Shown here: positions 1-11,908 of the stretch, piece after piece | Layout: every line of letters begins with the position of its first letter | Numbering within the stretch: position 1 is the first letter of the stretch | Source: Neopestalotiopsis rosae | Lineage: Eukaryota; Ascomycota; Sordariomycetes; Amphisphaeriales; Sporocadaceae | NCBI GenBank assembly: GCA_023078685.1 | Contig: JALGAS010000002.1 | Location: 1,612,001-1,676,000, forward strand | DNA length: 64,000 bases | Direction of reading: 5' to 3' | Made by a program: the position numbers and the translations under genes | Notes under the pieces: generated by a model | Database searches by the model: none | Seen by the model: only the letters and a program-made list of their open reading frames with translations | Told to the model about the DNA's origin: nothing

Positions 1-739
1 TGTGGCAGCAGCGCACCCCAAAGGCACCCCAAAAGCCAACGCTAATGCTAATTCAGGTCATCTAACACGGTTAGCTGGCTTCCAATAGCCTGGAATCCGT
101 GGGGTTTCAAGGAACATAAGGAACGGGCCCCCCTGGAACCAGCCGCTAAACGTGGCAGTCTGAGGCCGACTGATCACTGGATTTGCCAGCAAAGAGACAC
201 AACAGAACAGATAGAGAGAGTGCTGATCCTACCGGAAGCCAGAAGCCTCGAAGCGCCCCAATGTTACTTTTCTCACCATTGGATCTCACGTTATCATTTT
301 CCCGATCGGAGTTTCGGACCAATAACATAACCATTCGAAGCCATTTTGCTGAATTCCTGGCATTCACCATTCTTTTATTAATCATATAGAAAAGTACCCG
401 AAGCTAATGATTAGTAGTCGCTGGGTACAAGCTTCATGTATTATTGAATTCAAATTGTCCAGTGTAAGGTTACCTACAGTAACTTTGCACTCGACATTCT
501 GACATCCCGCGCGTCCCGCAAGCCCATGTTATTTGGAGTTAGGTAGATGAATCTTAACCTGCATAATGTAAATCCTAGGCAGCACATTTAATTCGTGGTT
601 GCTTCGATTATACATGCTTAAAGCGAAAGCGACGTGGTGGTTTTATGGAGGTGTGGCACAACAAGCGAGTCAATGACGCAACGATTCGACGCCAGGCCTC
701 GGAACCAAAATTTGTGCCAACAAACTGGTCCGCCGGGAT
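1..739. other. Left flank of transposon island, no gene seen
   Basis: Ordinary-composition DNA with CpA and TpG still present, so it is not RIP-mutated. Open frames at 146-385 (-) and 183-389 (+) overlap each other on opposite strands, are under 80 codons and show no recognisable domain. I support no gene here. The last nine bases (731-739) are the left copy of the target-site duplication of the adjacent element. Confidence 0.6.
731..739. repeat. Target-site duplication, left copy
   Basis: CGCCGGGAT directly precedes the left inverted repeat and is identical to 10134-10142 directly after the right one. Nine bases is the usual Mutator-type duplication. Confidence 0.8.
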
Positions 740-827
740 GGCTCCCAATACGCGCACGGGGCCCCGTGCGGTTAATTTAGCACGGGGCCCCGTACCGTTA
801 CGTAATCCTTAAAATGCGGGCATTTAA
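740..827 (+). repeat. Left terminal inverted repeat (88 bp)
   Basis: It is the reverse complement of 10046-10133 except for two positions, both TpG to TpA changes relative to the right copy, which is the RIP context. It contains an 18-bp perfect palindrome at 753-770 (core CACGGGGCCCCGTG) and a second, now mutated, palindrome around 779-796. GC-rich palindromes inside an AT-rich element may be transposase binding sites; that is inference. Confidence 0.85.
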
Positions 828-3234
828 CCTTTTAATGTGGCCGACGACGAATATTAACCATAATTTTATTAAATTTAGTTAAATTTAAATAATTTTAATA
901 TTAATTAATTGCGTTTAAATCTGCGATATTTTTGCTATAAATTTTATTTAAATCCGATTAAATTTAAATATTGCGTAATTAAATATTATAATAATAATTA
1001 ATTATAATTATAATTTAATAATAGCTTATAATTAAGCGTAATTAATTATCGCTAAAATACTCGGCTATAAAATAATTAAATAATATTAAAATATAAAATA
1101 ATTAATATTAAAAATATCGCAAAAAATTGCGTAATTAATTAAAATAAAAAATAATTAATTTAATTAAAATTTAATAAAATTATTATAATTATAATATAGC
1201 AGTCCTATATAAGGTGGCTATCCGTAATATTTAATTATATTATATTTTAATTATTTTAATTTATATTACCCCGTAAAATTATATATTAATATATCGCTAA
1301 TTACGAATAATATTATTTATTAAACGTTTATTTCCCGCTTTTTTAATTATCCTAAAATATATTTTATATTATAATTATAAAATCTTTTTTCGTAGGTTAA
1401 TAATTTTAATTAAACGATATTTCTATTATTTAAATAAATAGCATATATTTATAATAATATAATTTAATTAGCTATTTTTTGCTTTATTTTTTAAACCGGA
1501 TTTTTACGTATTCGGGGGGTTCTTATTCGATTCCGAATAATATCGGCTTAAGGGCTTTTTTAAGGGGTTTACCGGTATTTAGGGTTTTTATTTTATATTT
1601 AAATAAATTATCGCTATAAGTTTTTATATAATTTTATAATTACGGCTCGGTTACGAGGGTTTATAATATAATCGCCCCTTTTTAAAAAGCCTTTTAGCGA
1701 TATTTAAAATAAATTAATTGCTAATAAGGATTTTTTTCCTAACGTAGCTAATTATATTTTATAAGGAAATTTAATATAATAAAAAAAAATTAAACTTTTA
1801 TTTTCGATTAAATATTATTCGATTATATTAATAAAATAAATATAAGGTAATAAAAAAAAAGAGGGGAAGGCCGAATTTTAACGCTAAATTTAATAACCGG
1901 ATACCGGGCCTTATAATAAAATAATCGTTAAAAAAAAAGCCGGGGCTTAGGTTTTAATAAAAAAAGCTTTATGCGGTTTAATATACCGTTTTACCGGATA
2001 GCCTTTTTTTTTGCTTTTTATTTTATTATATTAAATTATTAAATATATTAAAATAAATTATTTATAATAATTATTATTTATATTTTTTATTATTTTTAAT
2101 AAATTATTTATACCCTTTCGGCTAAAATTACGGGGGTTTATAATTAAATAAGCATTAACCCGTTTATTTTTAGCGCGCGAATAATTAAGCCAGGCTATTT
2201 TCTCCTTTATTATTTATTTTTTTAATTATTTACCTTTTTTATAACGTTTTCTTATTTGCGCGAATTTAAAGCATTATTTAAAGCTTTATTTAATAAATTT
2301 AGCCGTAACCGGTAATTTTTATATTTTTCGGTAATTTTTATTTATTTTATCGGTTTTAAGCGCTTATTTTTTATATTAAGCTTTTTTTGCGTTAACGTAT
2401 TTTTAATAAATATCGCGTAATTTAAAAATTTTAAATTAAAGCTAAAATATATAATTAACGAAAAAATCCGCTATAAAATTAGCTAAAAAGCTAATTATAA
2501 AATTGCCTAAAAGGGTGCTTATTAGATTAGCTAGGGGGCTAAACGGATTAGGTAAAATAATAAACCCCCGGCTAATTAAAAAATTATTAATTAAAAAATT
2601 AGTAATTAAAGGATTAATAATTAAAAAATTAGCAATTAAAGGATTAATAATTAAAAGATTAACAATTAAAAAATTAGCAATTAGCGGATTAATAATTAGC
2701 GGGTTAATAATAATACCGGTTATAAATAAAAATTCCTTATGGCGCGCCGGGTATTTTTTTAATATTATTATATATTTAATTTAGTAATAACGATTATATT
2801 TTAATAGCGCTTATTTTTTAGGCTATCTTATTATTTTAATTATTTTAAAGCTATTTAATTCTCGTTATATATTTAACGGTAGGATAATTAACCTAACGGT
2901 AATAAGGTTAATATATTATCGTAATTTAAATAATATCCGGGGTTACTTATTACGGTATAAATGCTATTAAGGGTAAAAATAATCTAATTATAATATTTAA
3001 TTATTTTTTAATAATAATAAAAATATATAAATATAAAATAATCCTCGAATATATTTAAAAGTGCCTATATAACGTAATAATAAAAAAGGGTTTATTTTTT
3101 GCAATAGCTACCGCTATTTTTTAATTTACCGGAAGGCTTAATATAATATTTAGCTATAAATAATTTAATATAACCCGTTATTAATATAAATAAACGTCCG
3201 GTGCTATTGCTTTATTTATTTATTTTTTAATTTT
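828..3234. other. RIP-saturated interior of the DNA transposon, left part
   Basis: About 2.4 kb dominated by TA, AT, TT and AA, with almost no CpA or TpG while CpG survives. This is the expected end state of RIP. No long frame or conserved motif is legible. The only organised structure I see is a 15-bp tandem repeat at 2581-2715. Confidence 0.8.
2581..2715 (+). repeat. Nine tandem 15-bp units in the degraded transposon interior
   Basis: Nine consecutive 15-bp units follow a pattern like RRATTARTAATTAAA, alternating GGATTAATAATTAAA-type and AAATTAGCAATTAAA-type copies. The unit is a multiple of three, and the array lies in a stop-free forward frame (2503-2784) giving a 5-residue period (roughly K/G-L-x-I-K). 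It may be a RIP-modified trace of a repeat-containing coding sequence or a simple satellite. I cannot tell which. Confidence 0.6.
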
Positions 3235-3704
3235 TGTTGCACGGATGTTATACAGCATCGGATAGTGCATAAAAATAGCATTATAACGCATATTATATCG
3301 TTATAATAGCTATAAAGGCTGTAAAGATATCGGTTATTAACGATATCTTTAACGTGCGGTAAAACCCTACTAAGTGGTGGTTATTGCGGTGGCAACACTA
3401 TAGGGTAGCCCCACCCAAATACCTTCTATAGTATTCTACCACTTTCCTTAATTATAAATCAACCGTATTATTAATTAACTTGATTATAAATCAATTAATT
3501 AATAATATATTCCAGAATGTTCTTATTGGTTGATTTAATAGGTATAAAAGGGAGTTATTTTATTTGTAATTAGTTTACTTTCTTCCTCTCCTTAAGCTTC
3601 AATATAACCACGTTTTCCAGCCTATACCAGACGATTCTACGAATCTATAGTTGAACGCTTCCCTGTGCCTAAGGTATATAATTACCCAATCAGACCTTAG
3701 AACA
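3235..3704 (+). repeat. 5' LTR of the copia element
   Basis: 470 bp, aligned base for base with 8525-8994. It starts TGTT and ends AACA. A TATA-like box (TATAAAA, 3543-3549) sits in the distal third and probably marks the U3/R promoter. Confidence 0.9.
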
Positions 3705-3717
3705 GGTTATAAGCCCG
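3705..3717 (+). other. Primer-binding site, probably half-tRNA initiator Met
   Basis: GGTTATAAGCCCG follows the 5' LTR directly. It matches the complement of the anticodon stem-loop of initiator tRNA-Met (GGTTATGAGCCC) with one G-to-A change in TpG context. Priming from an internal half-tRNA fragment is known for Drosophila copia and relatives. The tRNA assignment is from memory of the conserved anticodon arm. Confidence 0.6.
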
Positions 3718-4150
3718 GTCCGGTATAATACCATACCTGGATACCGGACTTTATAATCGAAAAACTATAAACCACGCCCGAAACGGTTAACCTTACCCGT
3801 TACAGCCACATAACGGCTAAAAGGTTAACTTTTAAGTTTCGGAAACGCGTTATAGTGGCCGATTATAGGCAATATACTGCATTATACTGCATTATAGGCT
3901 GTATACCTTAATAAAAGGTATAAATCGAAAATTATAGCCGCTCTCCCGAACGAGCTATAAGTCACTTAGTATAGATTTCGGAATTCCGCTATAGTGGCCG
4001 ATTGCTGCATTAGGAAAGCAGCGTTACCCGTTTTACGGATTATTTATACGATACTTTATCGTATACTTAAAGGTCTTTACCTTTATTTCGACGAATCCTT
4101 TACCGTTTATAACAATTTGTATATCGTTATAACGGGAAAATTCAGGCAAA

Positions 4151-7100
4151 ATGGATGGCACTATACGTGCCTTATCCGGTTGCCAAATGCCGGAGAAACA
4201 GAAACTCTCTGGTTCGGATAACTGGAATACGTGGAAATCCACTATACAGTTATATATAAAGCTGCTAGGTATAGACGGTTTTTTCGAAAAACCTGAAACG
4301 TATATCGGTATAACCGAGATACAAAAAGCCCAAGCGTTGCTTCTGATTCGTCAAAACTTAACGAACGAACCGTTAAGTTTGATTTTCGATGAACTTGATC
4401 CGTATAAGGCTCTGTCGACTTTACAATCAGCCTATCAAGGCACCGGTCCCGTCCTTCGACAGCAGCTATACCTCGAATTCCATACTATAAAATTCGAGAA
4501 TTATAACTCGTTAAACGAGTTTATTTCCAGTTTTAAAAGCTATTTATCCAAGCTTTTAAACGTTGGGGCAAAGATCGACGATATCGATCAAAAGACGATC
4601 TTTATAGCCGCCCTCCAGTTAGCCTACCCTATATAGGCAGATCGTCAAAGAAGTGCCTTACGGTCACTTACACCCCCTGATTTGGAAAGTCTAATAACCG
4701 ATATATTAGACGAAAACCGACGGGATCCAGATTCGGTAATAGGAAATTCTTATTTTACGGGTAATAAGAATAAGTCCCGAAATTCCCGGACCAATCAAAA
4801 TCGATAGGAATCCAAAAGCGGAAAGAAACGGTGGAATTCGAATAAATCGAATAGTTCGAATAATTCGAATAAATCGAATAAGCCGAATACTTCGACTTCA
4901 TCCACCCGTTCCTCGAATAAGTCACAAAATCGAGGAAAACCACTACGTGATTCCGAAGAAACCACCGAAGAAGAATCATTTTATTCTTTTTCGGATATTC
5001 CGAATAATCGGAAATTCAGTACCGTTCCACGAGACTGGTGGCTATACGATACTGGTTCTTCGAAGCATATTGCGAATAATAAGAAATTATTCGTCGAATT
5101 CACCGAAAAAACCGGTTTACCACCGGTTATTACGGGTGGTGGAAAAGTATTTCCAAAAGGAATAGGAAAAATCGTTCTTCCATTCCAAATTAACCGGGAA
5201 ATACGTAAAATTACGTTATTAAACGTACTCTACATTCCGGAATTTCCGCTAAATATTATGTCCGGCCAGCTTCACTACCAGAAAGGTAGTATTATAAGCG
5301 GGAATAAACTTTGCGATTCTAAGAATCGTCCGTTTGCTACATTAAATTAAGGAAAACGTGGTTTCTTTCTTCACGTAGCAAATAAATCGGAACCTAATAT
5401 AGCTTATTTAGCTATAAATCCACTAAAGGCAGTGGAAAAAGCCCGTATATTCGACGTGGCTTACCCGGAACCGGCATCGGTAACGAAATCCGATAATTCT
5501 ACGGATTTCGAAGAAATCGAATTATTAAATAATAATTCGAATTTCCTCACAACTACGGAACGGTAGCATAAAGTCCTTGGCCACCCTAGCTTCGATATTT
5601 TAGCTAAAACAGCTAAAATAACCACTGGTATACCGAAAAGGGAAATAAAAAGGGAAGATTTCCACTGTGAATCTTGCCTTTCGGGTAAAATTACCCGTAA
5701 CCAAGCCCGTATTAATCCGAATCGGGCAGAAATACCGTTATATCGACTTTGCATCGATACGGTATATATTACCCTATCCAGCTACTCCGGTTATAATTAT
5801 ATAACCGGCTTTACCGATGATAAAACCGGCTTCCGTAACGTGGAGTTTTCCAAGGAAAAGTCTGAAATATTCGATATCGTTACCAAGAAAATCGAATATT
5901 ATAAAACACAATTCGGTCGATACCCGAATATGATTCGTATAGATAACGGCAGGGAGTTTTCCCCGGTTAAATTAAACGATTATTTAACCGGAAAAGGGAT
6001 TATTTTCGAACCCACTACTCCGTATACACCGGAACAAAACGGTATTGCCGAAAGGACGAATCGAATTATTATCGAAAAAACCCGTACGGTTTTTATCGAT
6101 TTACAACTCCCGAAAAACCTCTGGGAATTCGTTGTAAAAGCCGTTGTTTACTTAGTAAATATTACGGCTACATCGTCCGGTCAGCTTACCCCTTACCAGG
6201 AATTTTACGATTATTTCTGGCCACAACGGGATAATAAGCCTAACGTATCTACTATCCATGCCCTTGGAACGCCTGTTTTGGTATATAAACCAAAAGAAAA
6301 TCGGGTCACTTCCGATAAATTCGGTAAAATTACCGAAAACGGAAAGATAATCGGCTATAGTGGTAATAAGATTTACTACGTTTATATTGCCGATCGACCG
6401 TATAAATTACGAATTATACGGACCTCCCATATTCGATTATTACCGGAAGATCGAAAAGAGGGGGAGAATTCACAGGATTCGGATAATCTTCAGAAATTAC
6501 AGAATTCGGAGAATTCACAACATTCTAATGACTTTCGAACTACCGTTCCGGGGAATCGAACCTCGAATCCCACGGCAGAAGCCGCAAATATTAACCGTTA
6601 CGCTAAGTCGGATAACTTAACCATCGGTTCATTTGAGAACGAAAGTCAAGGGATTAATAGCCCTTATAACCTCCGGTTAAGGGAAGAATGCACGGCCATG
6701 GATATCGACCGACCGAACCTACCCGGTATCAGCGAACGACCGAACTTACCCGGGAACACCGAATCCGATACTATTTCGAATATTCCGAGATCGAATATCG
6801 AAGTAGTCCTTCCGAAACTTACGGAAGAAGAACGAGATAAATTCGTTAAATACGACGAATTATTCGCTGATATCTCGTATTATTCCACGATCGATAACGG
6901 CTATACTGAACCGAAAACGCTTAAACAAGCGTTAAAAACGCCGGAAAAGGAAAAATAGCTGCAAGCTGCCCACGAAGAACTTCGGCAACTTATACGAAAA
7001 GGGACTTTTCAGGCAGTCGATCGTGATAAAATCCAAAAGGCCGGTAAATACCCACTTACCGTTAAATGGGTTTTTAAAAGAAAAACCGATAAAAACGGTA

Positions 7101-8515
7101 ATATTGAGCGGTATAAGGCAAGACTAGTGGTACGTGGATTCGAACAACGATACGGTATCGATTATTTCGAAACCTTCGCTACGGGAACAAAATCCACTAC
7201 CTGGAGGCTTTTATTAGCTCTCTCTGCATACTACGACTGGGAAATCGAACAAATCGATATAATCGGTGCTTTCCTAAACGGGGAATTAAACGAAGAAGTA
7301 TTTATTACCCCGATAACCGGATTATCCGAATTTCTTGCCGAAAATCCGGAATTAAATAATTTCGGATGGAAAGACGATAATACCCAGGCTATACTGTTGA
7401 AAAAGGCATTATACGGCCTCAAACAAAGTCCACGTCAATGGCAAATCACACTGAAAAACGCCTTGAAAAAGCTCGGATTTAATCCACTTATTTCAGACGA
7501 ATCAGCGTATTATAATAAAGATTCTAATATCTTTATTATTACTTACGTGGATGATTTCCTGTTTTTTGGTCCTGATTTACGGAAAATTAACCAATTAAAA
7601 TAGGATATTTCGAAAGATTTCGAAATAAAAGACCTGGGACCAGTTTCGTATTTTCTCGGTATACAAATTGAAAGAAACCGGGAAAAGAAAACCATTCGCA
7701 TTAACCAGTCAACTTACCTCAAACGCCTACTGGAAATTAACGGTGTTTCCGATATAAAACCATCTAGTATACCGCTAAGTCCTGGTTTTCCGAAATCGTT
7801 GTATATTAATAAAACTAACGAAAAACCGGCTTTTTCGGAATTTATCCACCGATACTAGCACTTATTAGGTGGATTAATGTACGCTATGGTACAAACCAGG
7901 CCCGATCTGGCTTACCCCGTATCGTTTTTAGCCAGATTTATGCAAAACCCATCGAATACTTCGATGAAAGGGGTAATAGGGGTTTTTAACTATATAAAAT
8001 CCCATTTCCACCTTGGAATCACCTATAACGGGACTATAAAACCCGGATTAATAGGATATTCCGATGCCGACTTTGCTGGGGATTACGAAACCCGTAAATC
8101 TACGTCCGGTTATTTATTTACCTTAAATAACGGACCGATAAGTTGGAAATCCAAAAGATAGTCAACGATTTCCTTATCAACCACCGAAGCCGAGTTTAAC
8201 GGGCTAGAGCAGGCTACCCGGGAGGCTATTTGGTTGAAAAATCTCCTCGAAGAAATCGGTATTAATATTAATACCGTATTAATTAAAGGAGATAATACGG
8301 GAGCCATTAATTTGGCTTATAACCCCGAATATTATCAAAGGACGAAACATACTGCTATACGGTATTATTACGTCCGCTAAGAAGTCGAAAATTAAAATAT
8401 TCGTATCGAATATATATCGACGAATAATATTCCAGCAGACGGCCTTACGAAACCACTTCCCAAGGATAAATTCCAAAAATTCGTAAAACTGTTAAATTTG
8501 ACCGATACTATTTAA
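4151..8515 (+). pseudogene. Copia gag-pol polyprotein, nonsense-riddled
   Basis: From the ATG at 4151 to the natural TAA at 8513-8515 there is one frame of 1455 codons with no frameshift. I count ten premature stops: 4634, 4805, 5348, 5564, 6956, 7601, 7856, 8159, 8378 and 8393. Each is TAG or TAA and explainable by one C-to-T at CpA or G-to-A at TpG. Domains in order: Gag (4151-4800, then an Asn/Ser-rich linker), aspartic protease (DTGSS motif near 5048), zinc-binding pre-integrase (about 5564-5690), integrase core (5740-6180, with the RIDNGREF and NGIAERTN stretches), reverse transcriptase (about 7000-7700, GAFLNG and YVDDFLF motifs), and RNase H (about 7860-8300, SDADFAGD motif). It is inactive as read. 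Confidence 0.9.
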
Positions 8516-8524
8516 TAGGGGGAG
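8514..8524 (+). other. Polypurine tract before the 3' LTR
   Basis: AATAGGGGGAG directly abuts the 3' LTR and is the likely primer for plus-strand DNA synthesis. It overlaps the natural stop codon of the polyprotein frame (TAA at 8513-8515). Confidence 0.75.
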
Positions 8525-8994
8525 TATTGCACGGATATTATATAGCATCGGATAATGCATAAAAATAGCATTATAACGCATATTATATCATTATAATAGC
8601 TATAAAGGCTGTAAAGATATCGGTTATTAACGATATCTTTAACGTGCGGTAAAACCCCACTAAGTGGTGGTTATTGCGGTGGCAACACTATAGGGTAGCC
8701 CTACCTAAATACCTTCTATAGTATTCTACTACTTTCCTTAATTATAAATCAACCGTATTATTAATTAACTTGATTATAAATCAATTAATTAATAATATAT
8801 TCCAGAATGTTCTTATTGGTTGATTTAATGGGTATAAAAGGGAGTTATTTTATTTGTAATTAGTTTACTTTCTTCCTCTCCTTAAGCTTCAATATAACCA
8901 CGTTTTCCAGCCTATACCAGACGATTCTACGAATCTATAGTTGAACGCTTCCCTGTGCCTAAGGTATATGATTACCTAATCAGACCTTAGAACA
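8525..8994 (+). repeat. 3' LTR of the copia element
   Basis: 470 bp. The terminal TG has become TA (8525-8526), itself a RIP-type change. The TATA-like box is at 8833-8839. It is directly preceded by a purine-rich tract. Confidence 0.9.
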
Positions 8995-10045
8995 GAAAAT
9001 TATTTTATTAATATATTATAAGCATAAAAAGGATTATAACGATAAAAAGCAAATATTAATAATATTAATATATATTAAATAACGGTTTATAAAAATAATT
9101 AACGGGAAGCGTACGTTTTATTATTCGTATAATAATTTTAATCGCTTAATAATTTATAAATAATTTTCCTCGGCTTCGCTATTTATAAATGCGAATTTAA
9201 TATAAAACGATTTTTAATAAGCATTAATTTTTATTATATTAAATAACGGTATCCCGTATTTATTCGTTTTATAAATATAATCGAAAATTAAAACGTTCGG
9301 ATAAGCCTTTAAATAAATTATAAAATTTAAATATATAAAAAAAATTAATATAACCCGGTTAATTAAATCGAATTAAATCCGATTTTAAAACCTTTATTTA
9401 TTTAATTAATTAGCAAGCGCTTATATCGAATTTTAATTAATAATAATTATTTTTTTAATATCCGCTATTTAATTATAAATATTTTATTAAATCGCTATCG
9501 TATCGTATATAAAGCGTAAATAAATTTTAATTCTTTTCGGCGGGATACCGGAAAAAGTTAGGTTATTAATTATATCGGCTTTTTTTATAATTAATTTCCG
9601 ATAAATTAAATAAATAATTAGGCTTGCGCTTGGCTCGTAATTATAGGATGCGAATCGAATTTTAGCGCGGTATTTAATAACTTATATCGTATAATTTTTT
9701 AATTTTTTAGCTAATATAAAAAAAAGATAACCGGTTAAGCGTATAATTATTTTATATTACCGTTTTATTAATAATTTTAAAAATAATTTAAAACGATCGC
9801 ACGCGTAAATAATAATCGAATTATTAGTTTTTTTTTTCGTTAATCGACCGGTTACGAATACGTAGCCCTTTAAAATTACCTATTTATTAATAGCTTTAAA
9901 TAAATTTTTTTTCGATAGGTATTTATATTCGGGAGGCAAATAATTATTAAGGAACGCAGCTATTACTATAGTAATTATAAATGCCTTTAGCAAGCAATAG
10001 CTATAAATAAGCAAATTAAAATTAACACCTAATAAAACGGGCTAT
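8995..10045. other. RIP-saturated interior of the DNA transposon, right part
   Basis: It has the same AT-rich, CpA/TpG-depleted composition as 828-3234 and is the continuation of the outer element beyond the copia insertion. No gene or motif is legible. Confidence 0.8.
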
Positions 10046-10133
10046 TTAAATGCCCGCATTTTAAGGATTACGTAACGGCACGGGGCCCCGTGCCAAATTA
10101 ACCGCACGGGGCCCCGTGCGCGTATTGGGAGCC
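10046..10133 (-). repeat. Right terminal inverted repeat (88 bp)
   Basis: It mirrors 740-827. Both internal palindromes are intact here (10077-10094 and 10103-10120). The match to the left copy ends abruptly at 10046, which fixes the TIR length. Confidence 0.85.
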
Positions 10134-10142
10134 CGCCGGGAT
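10134..10142. repeat. Target-site duplication, right copy
   Basis: CGCCGGGAT, identical to 731-739, directly outside the right inverted repeat. Confidence 0.8.
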
Positions 10143-10539
10143 ATGTTGCTTTGTCAGCCGTGCCCATCGGGCTCCGATAATTCCTAAATCCATTCGAGGA
10201 CTCTGCCGATGGGTTAGTTTTCATGGTAGACTCAACGTTTTTTGTTGGCTGGAATCAGCGGCAAGGCACATACATCTCTGTATACTGGGCACCACCCCAA
10301 GCTTATCTATCGTAGGTTTTGCTCTGTGCGTTGTTGATACAGTAGCGTTACTGCTAAACTCTATGATCTGCACTCCACATTGATGATAAAGTCTAGACTC
10401 TTTTGCTTCATGCTCGGATTTCCAATGCGATTGCTAAGCTACACCACAGTATTATACAGCTCTGATACAATGCGCCGATTTGGTAACATGGCGCGCAAAT
10501 ACACGTTCACCCCGGCTAAGAAATTCGTGCAATTGCCGA
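10143..10539. other. Intergenic, downstream of ferrochelatase
   Basis: About 400 bp of ordinary composition between the transposon island and the stop codon of the reverse-strand ferrochelatase gene. It presumably holds that gene's 3' UTR and terminator. I see nothing else. Confidence 0.6.

Positions 10540-11908
<1,369 letters not shown>

Larger units (their letters stand above)
3235..8994 (+). mobile_element. Ty1/copia-type LTR retrotransposon, RIP-inactivated
   Basis: Complete element of 5760 bp: 470-bp LTRs with TGTT...AACA ends, primer-binding site, one gag-pol frame with copia domain order (Gag, protease, integrase, reverse transcriptase, RNase H) and a polypurine tract. It lies inside the Mutator-like element. 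The two LTRs align without gaps; I counted about a dozen differences, all transitions and nearly all in CpA/TpG context. I did not find the 5-bp target duplication expected at the ends (ATTTT on the left, GAAAA on the right). Confidence 0.9.
740..10133. mobile_element. Mutator-like DNA transposon, RIP-degraded, with a nested copia insertion
   Basis: The element is bounded by 88-bp terminal inverted repeats (740-827 and 10046-10133) that differ at only two positions. Both ends are flanked by the same 9-bp direct repeat CGCCGGGAT (731-739, 10134-10142). Long TIRs with a 9-bp target duplication are typical of the Mutator superfamily; hAT elements normally give 8 bp. Removing the copia element at 3235-8994 leaves about 3634 bp, close to the size I recall for complete fungal MULEs. 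The interior (828-3234 and 8995-10045) is extremely AT-rich and nearly free of CpA and TpG, the product of heavy RIP, and I could not recognise any transposase frame. The superfamily call rests on TIR and TSD structure only. Confidence 0.8.

Noticed and set aside
2503..2784. 93-codon frame as a real gene
   Set aside because: It lies inside RIP-saturated transposon DNA and is made mostly of a 15-bp tandem repeat; reported as a repeat instead.
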